64,000 nt of DNA from Planctomycetota bacterium (GCA_027619595.1 JAQCHP010000007.1:1-64000); one strand, 5' to 3'. Counted from the first letter of the stretch, positions 18,167 through 27,724 are shown. Numbers and translations are program-made. Notes: generated by a model not told the origin, from the letters alone.

Positions 18167-20486
18167 TCTAGATTTCGAAGAGATGGTGCTGGAGTTTGTT
18201 CAGCGACCCAACTATCAGCCGGTCAAGCCGCGGATCATCGCCGAAGGGCTGAAGCTCGCGCCCGACTTGCACGGCGCAATCAAGAAAGCTGTCAAACGAC
18301 TGACACGGGCCGGCAAGATAAAGTACGGAGCGAATCATTTGGTGGAACGGGCCGCTGGCGGTACGAAACACCGGACGGAACGCGAGGGAGTCGGTGCGAA
18401 GTCGGAAAAACTATTCACGGGACGATTCCATCGGACCAATAGTGGGAACGGATTTGTTCGTCCCACCGGAACGCATGCCTCCCAAGGGCGCGATGCCGAT
18501 GTCTACATTCCGGCACGACATTCACTCGATGCGGCCACGGGTGACCAAGTCCTGGTGCGATTCCATGCCGGCCGCCGCGGCCCTCGCGGAAAAAGTGGGT
18601 CGGGAGAAATTACACAGATCATTCAGCGACAAACCAATCAATTTGTCGGTACGTACTACGAGGAGTCGGGAGTCGGGCTCGTACGCGTGGATGGAAAAGT
18701 GTTTAGCTACCCCGTCGAAGTGGGAGATCCGGGCGCTAAAGATGCCCATATCGGTGACAAGGTCGTCTTTGAAATGATCCGCTTTCCGACCCACGCGCAC
18801 CCAGGCGAAGGGGTCTTGACGGAGGTACTAGGGAAACGCGGAGAACCCGAAGTCGATACGCTGTTGATCGTCCGTCAATTTGGATTGTCGGAAGCGTTTG
18901 CCGAAGACGCGGTCGAACAAGCTCGACAAACTGCCCAGGCATTTGAAGAATCCATTCCGTCAGGGCGAACGGACTTGACCGGTTCGACTACTTTAACGAT
19001 CGATCCAACGGACGCCCGCGACTTTGACGATGCGATTTCTCTGAAAAGACTCGAAAATGGCCACTGGCAACTGGCCGTTCACATTGCCGACGTGGCGCAT
19101 TTTGTGCCGCCAAAGACAGCACTCGACCGTGAGGCGCGGGACCGCGCTACCAGCGTTTATTTGCCCACCCGTGTCCTTCCCATGTTGCCGGAATCCATTT
19201 CCAATCACGTCGCGAGCCTGCAGCCACACAAAGTCCGCTATACGTTAACGGCCGTTATGGAAATGACCGCGGAGGGTGCACGAGTCGCTACGGACGTCTG
19301 TCGTGCCGCCATTCGCAGTGATCAGCGCTTGACGTACGAAGAGGTGGACGAATTCCTGGCGGACCCCGACAAATTCGCAGGCGTCTGGCAGACCGAAGTT
19401 GTCCGACTATTGAATGATATGCACGCCCTGGCAATGATTCTGCGCAATCGTCGCATGGAGCGAGGATCTCTGGAGCTGTCCTTGCCCGAGGTCAAGCTTG
19501 ACTTCGACGATCAACAGCGAGTCAATGGCGCGCACCGTGTCGAAAATACGGTGAGCCACAAAATCATCGAAGAGTTCATGTTGTCGGCTAATGAAGCAAT
19601 TGCCGAACGCCTGGAAGATCAGGGAATTCTATTCTTGCGACGTGTGCATGAATCGCCCGATCCAAGAAAGCTCGAATCGCTCGGAAAATTTGTGCGAGAG
19701 CTAGGGATTAAGACCGAAGAACTTCGCGGCCGTGACGAAATAAAGCGAGTTCTAGCCGAGGTAGAGGGGCAACCTGCTCAGTATGCCATCAATTACGCAA
19801 TCTTGCGGAGCATGCAGAAGGCTGTCTATAGCCCCGTGGAAGAGGGACATTATGCATTGGCAAGTCGTTGCTATTGTCATTTCACCTCCCCGATCCGACG
19901 CTATCCGGACTTAACGGTACATCGGCTGTTACACAATTTGATCGATGGCAAATCACCAGAGAATCATCTCGACCAGTTATTGATCTTGGGCGAGCATTGT
20001 TCGGAGCGAGAGCAGCGAGCCGAGAGCGCGGAAAGGGACCTTATCAAGCTCAAGCTCCTGCAATTCTTGGCGCAACGTATTGGGCAAGCCATGGACGCGG
20101 TCATTACCGGCGTACAAGAGTTTGGCTTTTTTGCTCAGGGACTGGAGTTCCCTGCCGAAGGGCTAGTGCACGTTCACTCCTTGGCCGAGGATCACTACCA
20201 TTACGACCCGGCAGCTCACACACTGAGCGGGTACCGTTCGGGAAACGCCTTCCGTTTAGGAGACCTCGTCCGTGTGGAAATAGCACGCGTCGACATTGAC
20301 GGACGTGAGCTGGACCTGCGATTTATCAAACGTCTGGCCCAACGTCCTCGAGAACCGCTCAGCCCGACGGGTCCGTTGAGCAAACTAAAGAAAGAATCAG
20401 CGCGGGACTCCACGAAGAATCTCAACCACAAACTGGCCCGCAAGAAGTCAACGAAGCGACCGTTGAAGAAAAAGAAACGACGCTGA
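18150..20486 (+). CDS. rnr: Ribonuclease R
   Basis: A processive 3'-5' hydrolytic exoribonuclease of the RNB family, 778 residues. Order of domains: N-terminal winged-helix region (about 1-65), cold-shock OB domains with GRFHRTNSGNGFVRP near 90, the RNB catalytic domain starting near 270 with DPTDARDFDDAIS (metal-binding Asp residues), YCHFTSPIRRYPDL near 575, an S1 domain near 640-725, and a Lys/Arg-rich tail ending KKKKRR that probably binds RNA. Its start lies inside the upstream YhaM-type gene, so the two form an RNA-decay operon. The long lysine-rich tail is typical of RNase R rather than RNase II. Confidence 0.93.
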   Translation: MSDPNDLDFEEMVLEFVQRPNYQPVKPRIIAEGLKLAPDLHGAIKKAVKRLTRAGKIKYGANHLVERAAGGTKHRTEREGVGAKSEKLFTGRFHRTNSGNGFVRPTGTHASQGRDADVYIPARHSLDAATGDQVLVRFHAGRRGPRGKSGSGEITQIIQRQTNQFVGTYYEESGVGLVRVDGKVFSYPVEVGDPGAKDAHIGDKVVFEMIRFPTHAHPGEGVLTEVLGKRGEPEVDTLLIVRQFGLSEAFAEDAVEQARQTAQAFEESIPSGRTDLTGSTTLTIDPTDARDFDDAISLKRLENGHWQLAVHIADVAHFVPPKTALDREARDRATSVYLPTRVLPMLPESISNHVASLQPHKVRYTLTAVMEMTAEGARVATDVCRAAIRSDQRLTYEEVDEFLADPDKFAGVWQTEVVRLLNDMHALAMILRNRRMERGSLELSLPEVKLDFDDQQRVNGAHRVENTVSHKIIEEFMLSANEAIAERLEDQGILFLRRVHESPDPRKLESLGKFVRELGIKTEELRGRDEIKRVLAEVEGQPAQYAINYAILRSMQKAVYSPVEEGHYALASRCYCHFTSPIRRYPDLTVHRLLHNLIDGKSPENHLDQLLILGEHCSEREQRAESAERDLIKLKLLQFLAQRIGQAMDAVITGVQEFGFFAQGLEFPAEGLVHVHSLAEDHYHYDPAAHTLSGYRSGNAFRLGDLVRVEIARVDIDGRELDLRFIKRLAQRPREPLSPTGPLSKLKKESARDSTKNLNHKLARKKSTKRPLKKKKRR

Positions 20487-20494
20487 AGGTAAGC

Positions 20495-20522
20495 TTGGCG
20501 GTTTTCGGCGCGCACTTAGAAT
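20495..20522 (+). promoter_or_regulatory. Candidate sigma-70-type promoter of the gcv operon
   Basis: TTGGCG at 20495-20500 and TAGAAT at 20517-20522 are separated by 16 bases. Transcription would start near 20529, leaving a leader of only about 45 bases before gcvT. This is too short for a glycine riboswitch. Found by eye, so only moderate weight. Confidence 0.35.
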
Positions 20523-20572
20523 AACTGTGGAACGGTTGATCATCCCAGGAAAAGCTGTAGGGGCCAGGAATC

Positions 20573-21709
20573 ATGTCCAACGAATCCACGACACTTTTAC
20601 ATACGCCGCTCCATGCAGCGCATGAAAAACTGAAGGCGAGGCTGGTTGACTTTGCCGGCTGGTCGATGCCGGTTCAGTACGCATCGATCCTGGCCGAGCA
20701 CCGTGCGACCAGGGAACATGTGGGACTCTTTGATGTCTCGCATATGGGCCGTTTTCAAATCCGCGGCCGGGATGCTGGCCGACTCCTCGAAGGGATCCTT
20801 ACGCGTCGCGTGGATGATCTACCAGCCGGGCGCATTCGGTACTCGCTGGTAACACAAGATGACGGAGGCGTCTTGGACGATGTCTTGGCGTACCGACATT
20901 CGGCACCGGATGACGGATATTTGCTCATCGTCAATGCTTCAAACCGCGCAAGAATTCTTGCCTGGATTGACGAACACCGCCCAGCAGGATGTGAAGCAGT
21001 GTGTACCGACACCACTTGTGACACTGCGATGATCGCTGTTCAAGGTCCGCACGCAATGCAACTTGCCAGTCGTGTCTTGGATACCGATGGCCTGGCGTCG
21101 GACCCGAGAAAACTTCGCTATTATGCTCACGCGACCGTTCGTTGGCGCGCCACAAACGTACTGGTAAGTCGCACGGGCTATACGGGGGAAGATGGAGTCG
21201 AGGTCATTCTGCCGAGCGAATTCGCGGCTGAGTTCTGGGATTTACTGACAGTCACGGAAATTCAGGGCCAAACGGCCACTCCGGCGGGACTGGGGGCTCG
21301 GGATACCTTACGACTCGAAGCGGCGATGCCCCTCTATGGACATGAATTGGAAACTTGGTGTGATCCTTGGCAAGCTGGATTGGCGTTTGCCGTCGACCTG
21401 GATGGGAGGCATTTTCCTGGCAGCGACGCGTTAACTCGTAATCGTTCGATGCCACCCACTCGACAGCGTGTAGGATTGTTGCTTTCGGGACGACGGGCGG
21501 CGCGACTCCACTGCCCTATTCTGGCGGGAGGTGAACCCGTGGGGGAAATCACCAGCGGAACTTATTCGCCCACCCTAGAACAACCGATCGCTATGGGTTA
21601 CGTTCCTCCAGATTGGGCGGCGTTGGACACTGAGTTGGAAATTGACGTGCGAGGCTCGATCATCCCCGCGCGAGTCGTGCGGCTGCCGTTTTACCGGCGT
21701 AAGAAATAA
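20573..21709 (+). CDS. gcvT: Glycine cleavage system T protein (aminomethyltransferase)
   Basis: Transfers the methylene group from the aminomethyl-lipoyl arm of H protein to tetrahydrofolate, releasing ammonia. The 378-residue length is normal. Motifs are VDFAGWSMPVQY near 23, LFDVSHMGRFQIRG near 50, the D in DDVLAYR near 102, SRTGYTGEDGVE near 196 and the C-terminal GEITSGTYSPTLEQPIAMGYV. AGGA lies 4 bases before the ATG. It opens the gcvT-gcvH-gcvPA-gcvPB-lipoate ligase run. Confidence 0.95.
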   Translation: MSNESTTLLHTPLHAAHEKLKARLVDFAGWSMPVQYASILAEHRATREHVGLFDVSHMGRFQIRGRDAGRLLEGILTRRVDDLPAGRIRYSLVTQDDGGVLDDVLAYRHSAPDDGYLLIVNASNRARILAWIDEHRPAGCEAVCTDTTCDTAMIAVQGPHAMQLASRVLDTDGLASDPRKLRYYAHATVRWRATNVLVSRTGYTGEDGVEVILPSEFAAEFWDLLTVTEIQGQTATPAGLGARDTLRLEAAMPLYGHELETWCDPWQAGLAFAVDLDGRHFPGSDALTRNRSMPPTRQRVGLLLSGRRAARLHCPILAGGEPVGEITSGTYSPTLEQPIAMGYVPPDWAALDTELEIDVRGSIIPARVVRLPFYRRKK

Positions 21710-21724
21710 GGAGAATCTCGAATC

Positions 21725-22120
21725 ATGGATCCACAGCAACTAAAATTCAGCCCCACTCATGAATGGGTGCACTTGTCGGACGTCGGTGGCCAACGAATCG
21801 CGACCGTCGGTATATCGGCGTTTGCGATTGCCCTGCTCACAGACCTCGTCCATATGGAATTACCGGCAGTGGGCCGAGCAGCGCGTCCCGGGGAATCGCT
21901 GGGAGAAATTGAATCGGTCAAAGCGGTTAGCGACGTCTATAGTCCCGTCGAGGGAGAAGTCGTGGAAGTCAACTCAGGGCTGGTTGGCAACCTAGAAGCG
22001 ATGGGAGATGACCCCTACGGGAAGAGTTGGATCGTTAAGATTCGCACGACCAGCGATGCGGGTCTCGATCAACTGATGGACTATGCAACTTATCAAGCGC
22101 AATGTGCGACTGAGGGTTAG
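21725..22120 (+). CDS. gcvH: Glycine cleavage system H protein
   Basis: The shuttle protein that carries the lipoyl arm between P, T and L proteins. It has 131 residues, the usual length. The start FSPTHEWV and the lipoylation site GEIESVKAVSDVYSPV, with the modified Lys near residue 66, are clear. A GGAG just after the gcvT stop, 15 bases before the ATG region, serves translation. The lipoate ligase-like gene four genes downstream probably modifies this Lys. Confidence 0.95.
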   Translation: MDPQQLKFSPTHEWVHLSDVGGQRIATVGISAFAIALLTDLVHMELPAVGRAARPGESLGEIESVKAVSDVYSPVEGEVVEVNSGLVGNLEAMGDDPYGKSWIVKIRTTSDAGLDQLMDYATYQAQCATEG

Positions 22121-22173
22121 TACGTTGCCGCAACCTTGGCATACGTGTCGAATTAGCTCAAGAGGAACACAAG

Positions 22174-23550
22174 ATGGACTATTTGTTTGATACGTCGGGT
22201 GATCGACAGACTATGTTGCGCGCATTAGGTGTGGAACGGGTAGAAGATCTGTTTGACGGAATCCCGTCCAATTGTCGTTTGTCGAGCGGGCTCAAGCTGC
22301 CGGCACCCTTGGGCGAACTCGAATTGCAGCAGCACCTGGAATCTCTCGCCGGAAAGAACTATCAAGCAGCCCAGCACGCCTGTTTCTTGGGCGGTGGCAG
22401 CTACGATCATTTTGTTCCGTCGGTCGTGGACTCGATTGCCTCCCGCGCGGAGTTTTATACGTCCTACACTCCCTATCAGCCCGAAGCGAGCCAGGGCAAT
22501 CTGCAGGTGATGTTCGAATACCAGTCGCTGATCTGCGAACTAACAGGCATGGATGTCTCAAATGCCAGCCTTTACGACGGTGCGAGCGCCGTCGCCGAAG
22601 GGGTTCTGATGTGCCTGCACGCTGCTCCGCGAGGAGGCACCGTATTAGTGCCGCATACCATGCATCCGGAGTATCGCGAAGTACTAGCCACGTACCTCAA
22701 GCACATGCAGGCCACGTTGCGCGTCATCGACACCGACATGTCCTTGTTAACCGCGGCGGAATTGCAGCGTCATATCGGCGCTGATACCTGCTGCGTGGTA
22801 CTGCAACAACCCAACTTCCTGGGGCAAATTGAATCGCTGCAGGAACTGGCAGACGTTACTCACCAGGCCGGGGCCAGTTTGGTCGTGAGTTGCGATCCCC
22901 TCAGTCTCGGGATCCTCAAGCGACCGGGAGATCTGGGAGCCGATATCGTCGTCGCCGAGGGTCAATGCTTGGGAACTCCGCTTTCTGCCGGCGGACCGTA
23001 CCTGGGGATCTTGGCGTGCCGTGAGAGCTTCTTGCGTCGCATGCCGGGTCGGATTGTGGGTGAAACCGTCGATCGCAAGGGACGACGATGTTGGGTCTTA
23101 ACGCTTCAGACACGGGAGCAACACATCCGTCGTGAAAAGGCCACCAGCAATATTTGCACGAATCAAGGACTGCTCGCGCTCCGTGCGGCGGTGTATTTGT
23201 CTGTTGTGGGGGGCCAAGGCCTGCGGGATGTCGCTGACCTCGCCACGCGGAAAGCTCACTACGCGGCGCAGCAGATTGCCGATTGCGAGCGATTTGAGGT
23301 TGTTGGCAACGCGCCGTTCTTTAAGGAATTCGTGGTGCGCGACAGCGCAGGTCAAGTCGATGCCCTGTTATCGCATGCGGCCAGTCGAGGTTTTCTGGCC
23401 GGTCTGCCCCTGGGTCGTTGGTACCCCCAGTTCCGAGATTGTGTTCTTGTCGCCGTCACTGAAAAGCGGACGCGACACGAAATTGATGCTTGGGCAAATT
23501 GTTTGGCCAACGCGCCGGTGAGTCGACTGGAGGTTACCAACAATGCGTAA
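22174..23550 (+). CDS. gcvPA: Glycine dehydrogenase (decarboxylating) subunit 1
   Basis: N-terminal half of the split P protein, which with gcvPB decarboxylates glycine on PLP and loads the aminomethyl group onto H protein. It has 458 residues. Motifs include FLGGGSYDHFVPSVVD near 72, FYTSYTPYQPEASQG near 93, SLYDGASAVAEG near 132 and GQCLGTPLSAGGPYLG near 263. The stop overlaps the gcvPB start by 8 bases, so the subunits are made together. The two-subunit form is usual in thermophiles, Firmicutes and planctomycetes. Confidence 0.95.
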   Translation: MDYLFDTSGDRQTMLRALGVERVEDLFDGIPSNCRLSSGLKLPAPLGELELQQHLESLAGKNYQAAQHACFLGGGSYDHFVPSVVDSIASRAEFYTSYTPYQPEASQGNLQVMFEYQSLICELTGMDVSNASLYDGASAVAEGVLMCLHAAPRGGTVLVPHTMHPEYREVLATYLKHMQATLRVIDTDMSLLTAAELQRHIGADTCCVVLQQPNFLGQIESLQELADVTHQAGASLVVSCDPLSLGILKRPGDLGADIVVAEGQCLGTPLSAGGPYLGILACRESFLRRMPGRIVGETVDRKGRRCWVLTLQTREQHIRREKATSNICTNQGLLALRAAVYLSVVGGQGLRDVADLATRKAHYAAQQIADCERFEVVGNAPFFKEFVVRDSAGQVDALLSHAASRGFLAGLPLGRWYPQFRDCVLVAVTEKRTRHEIDAWANCLANAPVSRLEVTNNA

Positions 23551-25015
23551 CCAACAGGCAGTGCAACTGTTGAGCGAACTATCGCAACCTGGTCGACGGG
23601 CGTCGACTTGGCCCGATTGTGACGTACCTATGCCAGCGTCCAGCAGCTTATTGCCACGCTCCTGTTTGGCGGAACATCCGCCGCAGCTACCTGAATTGTC
23701 TGAACCAGATGTTGTGCGCCACTTCAGCAATTTGTCGACACGCAATATGTCGGTAGATACCCATATGTATCCGCTCGGTTCGTGTACGATGAAATACAAT
23801 CCCAAGCGTCATGAGCGGTGGGCAGCGCTGCCGGGGTTTGCCCACGTCCATCCGTTGCAGAGTGACGACACGATGCAAGGGCTGCTGCAAATACTTTTCG
23901 AATTGCAGCAGATGCTCGGGGAAATCTCCGGGCTGCCGGCCGTATCGCTGCAGCCGGCCGCCGGAGCTCAAGGGGAACTTGCCGCCTTGTTGGTAGCGGC
24001 TGCGTACCTGGCGGATCGGGGTGAAAAACGCCACAAGGTCCTCGTTCCCGACAGTGCTCACGGCACAAACCCGGCGAGCGCGCGGATGGCTGGTTTTTCA
24101 ACCGTCACCGTTCCCAGCACTTCTCAAGGATTTGTCGACCTGGATCAATTGCATCGTCAATTGGACCAGGACGTAGCCGTCGTGATGATTACCAACCCCA
24201 ATACACTCGGACTCTTCGACCCCCAAATTCAGACCGTTTCGCGGATGGTTCACGACGTGGGTGGGCTGATCTATCTGGATGGCGCCAACATGAACGCAAT
24301 TGTCGGGGTCAGCCGTCCCGGCGATTTTGGCGCCGACATGATGCACTTCAATCCGCACAAGACGTTCAGTGGACCGCATGGCGGTGGCGGCCCCGGAGCC
24401 GGTCCCATCTGCGTTACTCACGCATTAGAACCTTATTTGCCCAGCCCTGTGGTGGAATACGACCCGTCTGGCTATCGACTCAATTTCGACCGACCACACT
24501 CAGTTGGACGTGTGCGAAGTTTTCTGGGCAATGTGGGGGTCCTCTTACGAGCCTATGCGTACCTTCGCACGCTCGGTCCCGAGGGACTGCGGCGCACCAC
24601 GGAACAGGCGGTGCTCAACGCCAACTATTTGTTGCAGGCAATTTCGCCGCTGCTACCTGTTCCGCATGGTCCGCGCTGCATGCATGAATTTGTCGCAACG
24701 GCCAAAGTAATCAAGCAAGAACGGGGAATTTCGGCCATGGACATTGCCAAGCGACTCTTGGACTACGGATTCCACGCCCCGACCGTCTACTTCCCCTTGA
24801 CGGTCCCCGAGTCGATCATGATCGAGCCCACAGAGACGGAAAGTAAAGAGACGCTGGATGCCTTTGTGAAGGTGCTGGCGAAAGTACTCCAAGAACCCGA
24901 CGATCTACTGCACGAGGCTCCTCACTCGACAGAAATCAGCCGGCCGGACGAAGTACGTGCCGCGAGAAATCCAACCGTCCGATGGCAGACTACACCTACC
25001 GGAAATAACGGCTGA
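23543..25015 (+). CDS. gcvPB: Glycine dehydrogenase (decarboxylating) subunit 2
   Basis: C-terminal, PLP-binding half of the split P protein, 490 residues. The PLP lysine is in HFNPHKTFSGPHGGGGPG near residue 272. Other family phrases are YPLGSCTMKYNP near 75, DSAHGTNPASARM near 171 and NANYLLQ near 354. GGAGG lies 8-9 bases before its ATG within the end of gcvPA. The extreme C-terminus (about the last 35 residues, with RPDEVRAARNPTVRW) is a little longer than in some homologues. Confidence 0.95.
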   Translation: MRNQQAVQLLSELSQPGRRASTWPDCDVPMPASSSLLPRSCLAEHPPQLPELSEPDVVRHFSNLSTRNMSVDTHMYPLGSCTMKYNPKRHERWAALPGFAHVHPLQSDDTMQGLLQILFELQQMLGEISGLPAVSLQPAAGAQGELAALLVAAAYLADRGEKRHKVLVPDSAHGTNPASARMAGFSTVTVPSTSQGFVDLDQLHRQLDQDVAVVMITNPNTLGLFDPQIQTVSRMVHDVGGLIYLDGANMNAIVGVSRPGDFGADMMHFNPHKTFSGPHGGGGPGAGPICVTHALEPYLPSPVVEYDPSGYRLNFDRPHSVGRVRSFLGNVGVLLRAYAYLRTLGPEGLRRTTEQAVLNANYLLQAISPLLPVPHGPRCMHEFVATAKVIKQERGISAMDIAKRLLDYGFHAPTVYFPLTVPESIMIEPTETESKETLDAFVKVLAKVLQEPDDLLHEAPHSTEISRPDEVRAARNPTVRWQTTPTGNNG

Positions 25016-25040
25016 GCCTGTGTCGAGCGTCCCGTCCGTA

Positions 25041-25811
25041 ATGCCCATTCACGACCCTGCCAACGACCGACTCCTATGTCGCGTGTTGTTGGATGCAGCA
25101 GCATCTGGGTGCTGGAACATGGCCGTAGACGAGAGTCTCTTGCAGTCAACGGCACGACGCTCCATGGCTACCCTCAGGTTCTACACATGGAGTGAACCGA
25201 CCCTCACCTTGGGCTATTTTCAACGGTACAACGATCGAAACACGCACATGGAAAGCGCCGGGTGCTCCTGCCTGCGGCGCAACACAGGCGGCGGTGCGAT
25301 TCTTCATGATCGCGAAATAACCTATAGCTTGACAATTCCCTTGTCAGATCGAACGGTTGACACCCGCCCTTACTACAACCTGGTCCATGAAGCGTTAGCG
25401 GAGGTATTGCTGCTATCGGGAGTCACGGTCAATCTTGTACCTACGTCAAAGCCCCTGTCCCCCGCCCCGTTTCTTTGCTTCGCACGTCGTAGCGTGGGGG
25501 ACGTTGTGTTGGGGGAATATAAAATACTGGGGAGTGCTCAACGGCGTCAGGGAACTGTCCTGCTCCAGCACGGCAGCCTACTCTGGGAACGTTCGCGTTG
25601 GGCCCCCGAACTGCCCGGCCTGACAGACCTAGTCGAAGAGCCAGCCGAGGTACCTCCGTCTGAAGTCATTATTGCACAGTGGTCCGATAGGATTTGTAGA
25701 GGCCTGAATCGATCCCCCGAACTAGGACAGATGGACCAAGTAGAACTCGCCGCAGCCGACCAGTTGTCGGTCGAAAGATTCGGGGATTGCCACTGGAACC
25801 AACGACGGTAG
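25041..25811 (+). CDS. Lipoate-protein ligase A / lipoyl-octanoyl transferase family protein
   Basis: A BPL_LplA_LipB domain protein, 256 residues. NMAVDESLL is near 32, TLTLGYFQRYN near 55, and RRNTGGGAILHDREITYSL near 80 forms the lipoate/adenylate pocket. GEYKILGSAQRR near 160 carries the conserved Lys. Such enzymes attach lipoate or octanoate to lysines of acceptor proteins. Directly after the gcv genes, the likely acceptor is GcvH. The start at ATG 25041 lies just past the gcvPB stop; longer frames would overlap gcvPB deeply. Ligase versus octanoyltransferase is not resolved. Confidence 0.85.
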   Translation: MPIHDPANDRLLCRVLLDAAASGCWNMAVDESLLQSTARRSMATLRFYTWSEPTLTLGYFQRYNDRNTHMESAGCSCLRRNTGGGAILHDREITYSLTIPLSDRTVDTRPYYNLVHEALAEVLLLSGVTVNLVPTSKPLSPAPFLCFARRSVGDVVLGEYKILGSAQRRQGTVLLQHGSLLWERSRWAPELPGLTDLVEEPAEVPPSEVIIAQWSDRICRGLNRSPELGQMDQVELAAADQLSVERFGDCHWNQRR

Positions 25812-25947
25812 TTGGACGACACAAACGTTAAGGGCAGTCCCCGAGTATCGCTGGGGCGAAATGCATTCGATTCATTTTTGACAATTCGACGCGTTGCGGA
25901 TATCCTTATTTAGTGGGCCAAGTGACTTTCACCGTGTATTCACACAG

Positions 25948-25965
25948 TAAAATGTACATATTTTA
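25948..25965. promoter_or_regulatory. AT-rich inverted repeat upstream of the FHA gene
   Basis: The run taaaatgtacatatttta is a nearly perfect palindrome in an otherwise GC-balanced 277-base gap between the lipoate ligase-like gene and the FHA gene. It could be an operator or part of a promoter. No protein can be assigned to it. Confidence 0.3.
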
Positions 25966-26088
25966 GACAACCCTAGCTGAAATTGCGTATAAAGGCCCTA
26001 GTCGGCATGCATCGCACCGGCCCCCTGGCCCCGCCCAGCAGAGTCGGTAAGGCGTCCACTCGGAACCGTGCATCAGAGGTCGAGTCGA

Positions 26089-26751
26089 ATGTTCGTCAAG
26101 GTTCGGATCACATCCGGCAGCAGCACAGGTAAAGAATTAACCTTTCGTGGGAAGCAATTCCTCGTGGGTCGCGCCGACGAATGCAACCTGCGACCCCAAT
26201 CGGACACCATCAGCCGAAGACATTGTCTGATCGAAATTTCCGAGACACGGGCGTCAATTCTTGATCTGGGGAGTCGCAACGGCACGATCGTGAATGGTAA
26301 TCGTGCCGACAAGCCGGTCGAGTTGCATGCCGGTGACTTGGTCTGTGTGGGAGCCCTCAAATTTCAAATCATTGAGTGCCCCCAACCGGCAACCTCAGCA
26401 GCTGCCGCGGCGACCGCCAAGAAAAACGCGAAACTCGCCGGCAACAGCGGTATTATCGGCGACTGGCTGTTAGAAGCAGATAAGGACGCCAAAATACGCG
26501 AATCGACAGCGCAACTTGAAACACGTCAATACGCGTTCGAGGATACCGACCGGATTGACATCGATTCCTCGGTTCGCGAGACGACGGCAGCGGATACGGA
26601 ATCGCAACCCACTGCGGCCGTGCCGAATGCCCACCCGAAGAAAAAGTTGCCACCCGGTAAATTGCCCAAGGTCCCCCCTCGCGAAGACGCTCCTAAAGAT
26701 ACCCAAGAAGCGGCGTCGCAAATGCTCAAGAAATTCTGGAAACGAACCTAA
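26089..26751 (+). CDS. FHA domain protein
   Basis: A 220-residue soluble protein. Residues about 1-95 form an FHA phosphothreonine-binding domain: FLVGRADECNLRP near 24, the SRRHC core near 42, and DLGSRNGTIVNGNRA near 61. Key FHA residues (G-R, S-x-x-H, N-G) are present, so phosphopeptide binding is plausible. The rest is low-complexity and basic (KKKLPPGKLPKVPP) and ends AASQMLKKFWKRT, an apparent amphipathic tail. AGAGG before ATG 26089 supports this start. No kinase gene is adjacent. Confidence 0.85.
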   Translation: MFVKVRITSGSSTGKELTFRGKQFLVGRADECNLRPQSDTISRRHCLIEISETRASILDLGSRNGTIVNGNRADKPVELHAGDLVCVGALKFQIIECPQPATSAAAAATAKKNAKLAGNSGIIGDWLLEADKDAKIRESTAQLETRQYAFEDTDRIDIDSSVRETTAADTESQPTAAVPNAHPKKKLPPGKLPKVPPREDAPKDTQEAASQMLKKFWKRT

Positions 26752-26831
26752 CTCCCCTGAATGTCAGGTCGTATCCTTAGAATCAGATTGGTCGAATCAA
26801 GGCTCTAAGCTTTACATCCAGTTCGGCCGCT

Positions 26832-27323
26832 TCAGGCGTCTTCTTGCGATGACTCGCCGCCACACCAGGAAAGTTGCGCGTCGGTCGTGGGTTTGCTATA
26901 ACCGAGCCCAGTGACAACTTCCAGGACTTCGCTGCACGTCGGAAACATCCGGCCACTCGACTGTTTATATTCGTCGAAGACGTCCGAAAACTCACCCGCC
27001 GGATCCCGCGTTTCGACATCTCGCACATAGCCTAAGTCAAGGATAATCGAGATGACCTCAGCACACGTTGGAAACCGGTTGCCAGTTCGATGCTTGAAAG
27101 CATCGACCGCCTGCATAAATTCAATCTCCAGGTCGGTGTAGTCACGTTCGCAGGTGGTCGGGTCAATCTGTCGCCGACGCGGTTTCTTCTTGCGACGTTC
27201 CATCGCTACGATCGGACGAGGTGGGGTGGCTACCGAGTTGCTCACTTTCTCTCGACGGTCCGCCGGCTTGCGTCGGTCAATCGTCACAACCTTGGCCTTC
27301 GACTTCTTGGGTGATTTCGACAT
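26832..27323 (-). CDS. Basic protein with a duplicated FPTC(A/S)EV motif, function unknown
   Basis: A 163-residue protein of three parts. Residues 1-60 are very Lys/Arg-rich (RRKKKPRRRQ) and likely disordered. Residues 69-100 and 112-143 are two copies of a roughly 32-residue helical unit sharing G-x-x-FPTC-S/A-EV and ending LGY. The unit could be a small helix-turn-helix-like fold; the basic leader suggests nucleic acid binding, but this is inference. I do not recognise a named family. It is convergent with the FHA gene, with an 80-base gap. Confidence 0.7.
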   Translation of the reverse strand: MSKSPKKSKAKVVTIDRRKPADRREKVSNSVATPPRPIVAMERRKKKPRRRQIDPTTCERDYTDLEIEFMQAVDAFKHRTGNRFPTCAEVISIILDLGYVRDVETRDPAGEFSDVFDEYKQSSGRMFPTCSEVLEVVTGLGYSKPTTDAQLSWCGGESSQEDA

Positions 27324-27724
27324 TTCGGCTAACTCCCGGTCTCATGGCATTTGGAACTGACTTGGGAAGATGCAACGCTGGCGTTTACATTCCCGATCAT
27401 GCACGTTAGAAATCGGAGGTAATTTAGAACGTCTGCACATCTTAGTAAAAATAGGCAATTATTCCGGGTGTGCTAATTTATCTGTCTTGGGTAGGGAGTA
27501 GGGCCTGTAGCGGGTGTAGGGGCGACGCGTGGGTCGGTATTGCACTGGCGAACCGATGTGGGTAATCTCCGCCGCCGGGACGAGACACCGAGTTCGGAGC
27601 CCCTGTCATGGCGTCCCGAGAGCGTCCTTGGTCGAGACCGGTGCGGTTCTGTCGTCCCGAGGCAACGGGGCGTAACCCTTATTTGGTTGAATTGGCGATG
27701 CGGTGCGAAGACTTAGGATCCCCG
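27324..27724 (+). promoter_or_regulatory. Divergent intergenic region with candidate promoter
   Basis: About 400 bases between the FPTC-repeat gene (minus) and the TPR lipoprotein gene (plus). TTGCAC at 27540-27545 and TAATCT at 27563-27568 are 17 bases apart, a good sigma-70-like pair for the plus-strand gene. A frame from ATG 27608 with GGAG upstream could extend the TPR protein by 39 residues, but this would bury its signal peptide. No other gene is seen. Confidence 0.45.

Noticed and set aside
20487-20572. Possible glycine riboswitch before gcvT
   Set aside because: Only 86 bases separate rnr and gcvT, and no tandem aptamer or pairing pattern is visible.
27608-27724. Longer start for the TPR lipoprotein at ATG 27608
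   Set aside because: It would place the signal peptide and lipobox 60 residues in, whereas ATG 27725 has AGGA at proper distance and a normal signal peptide.
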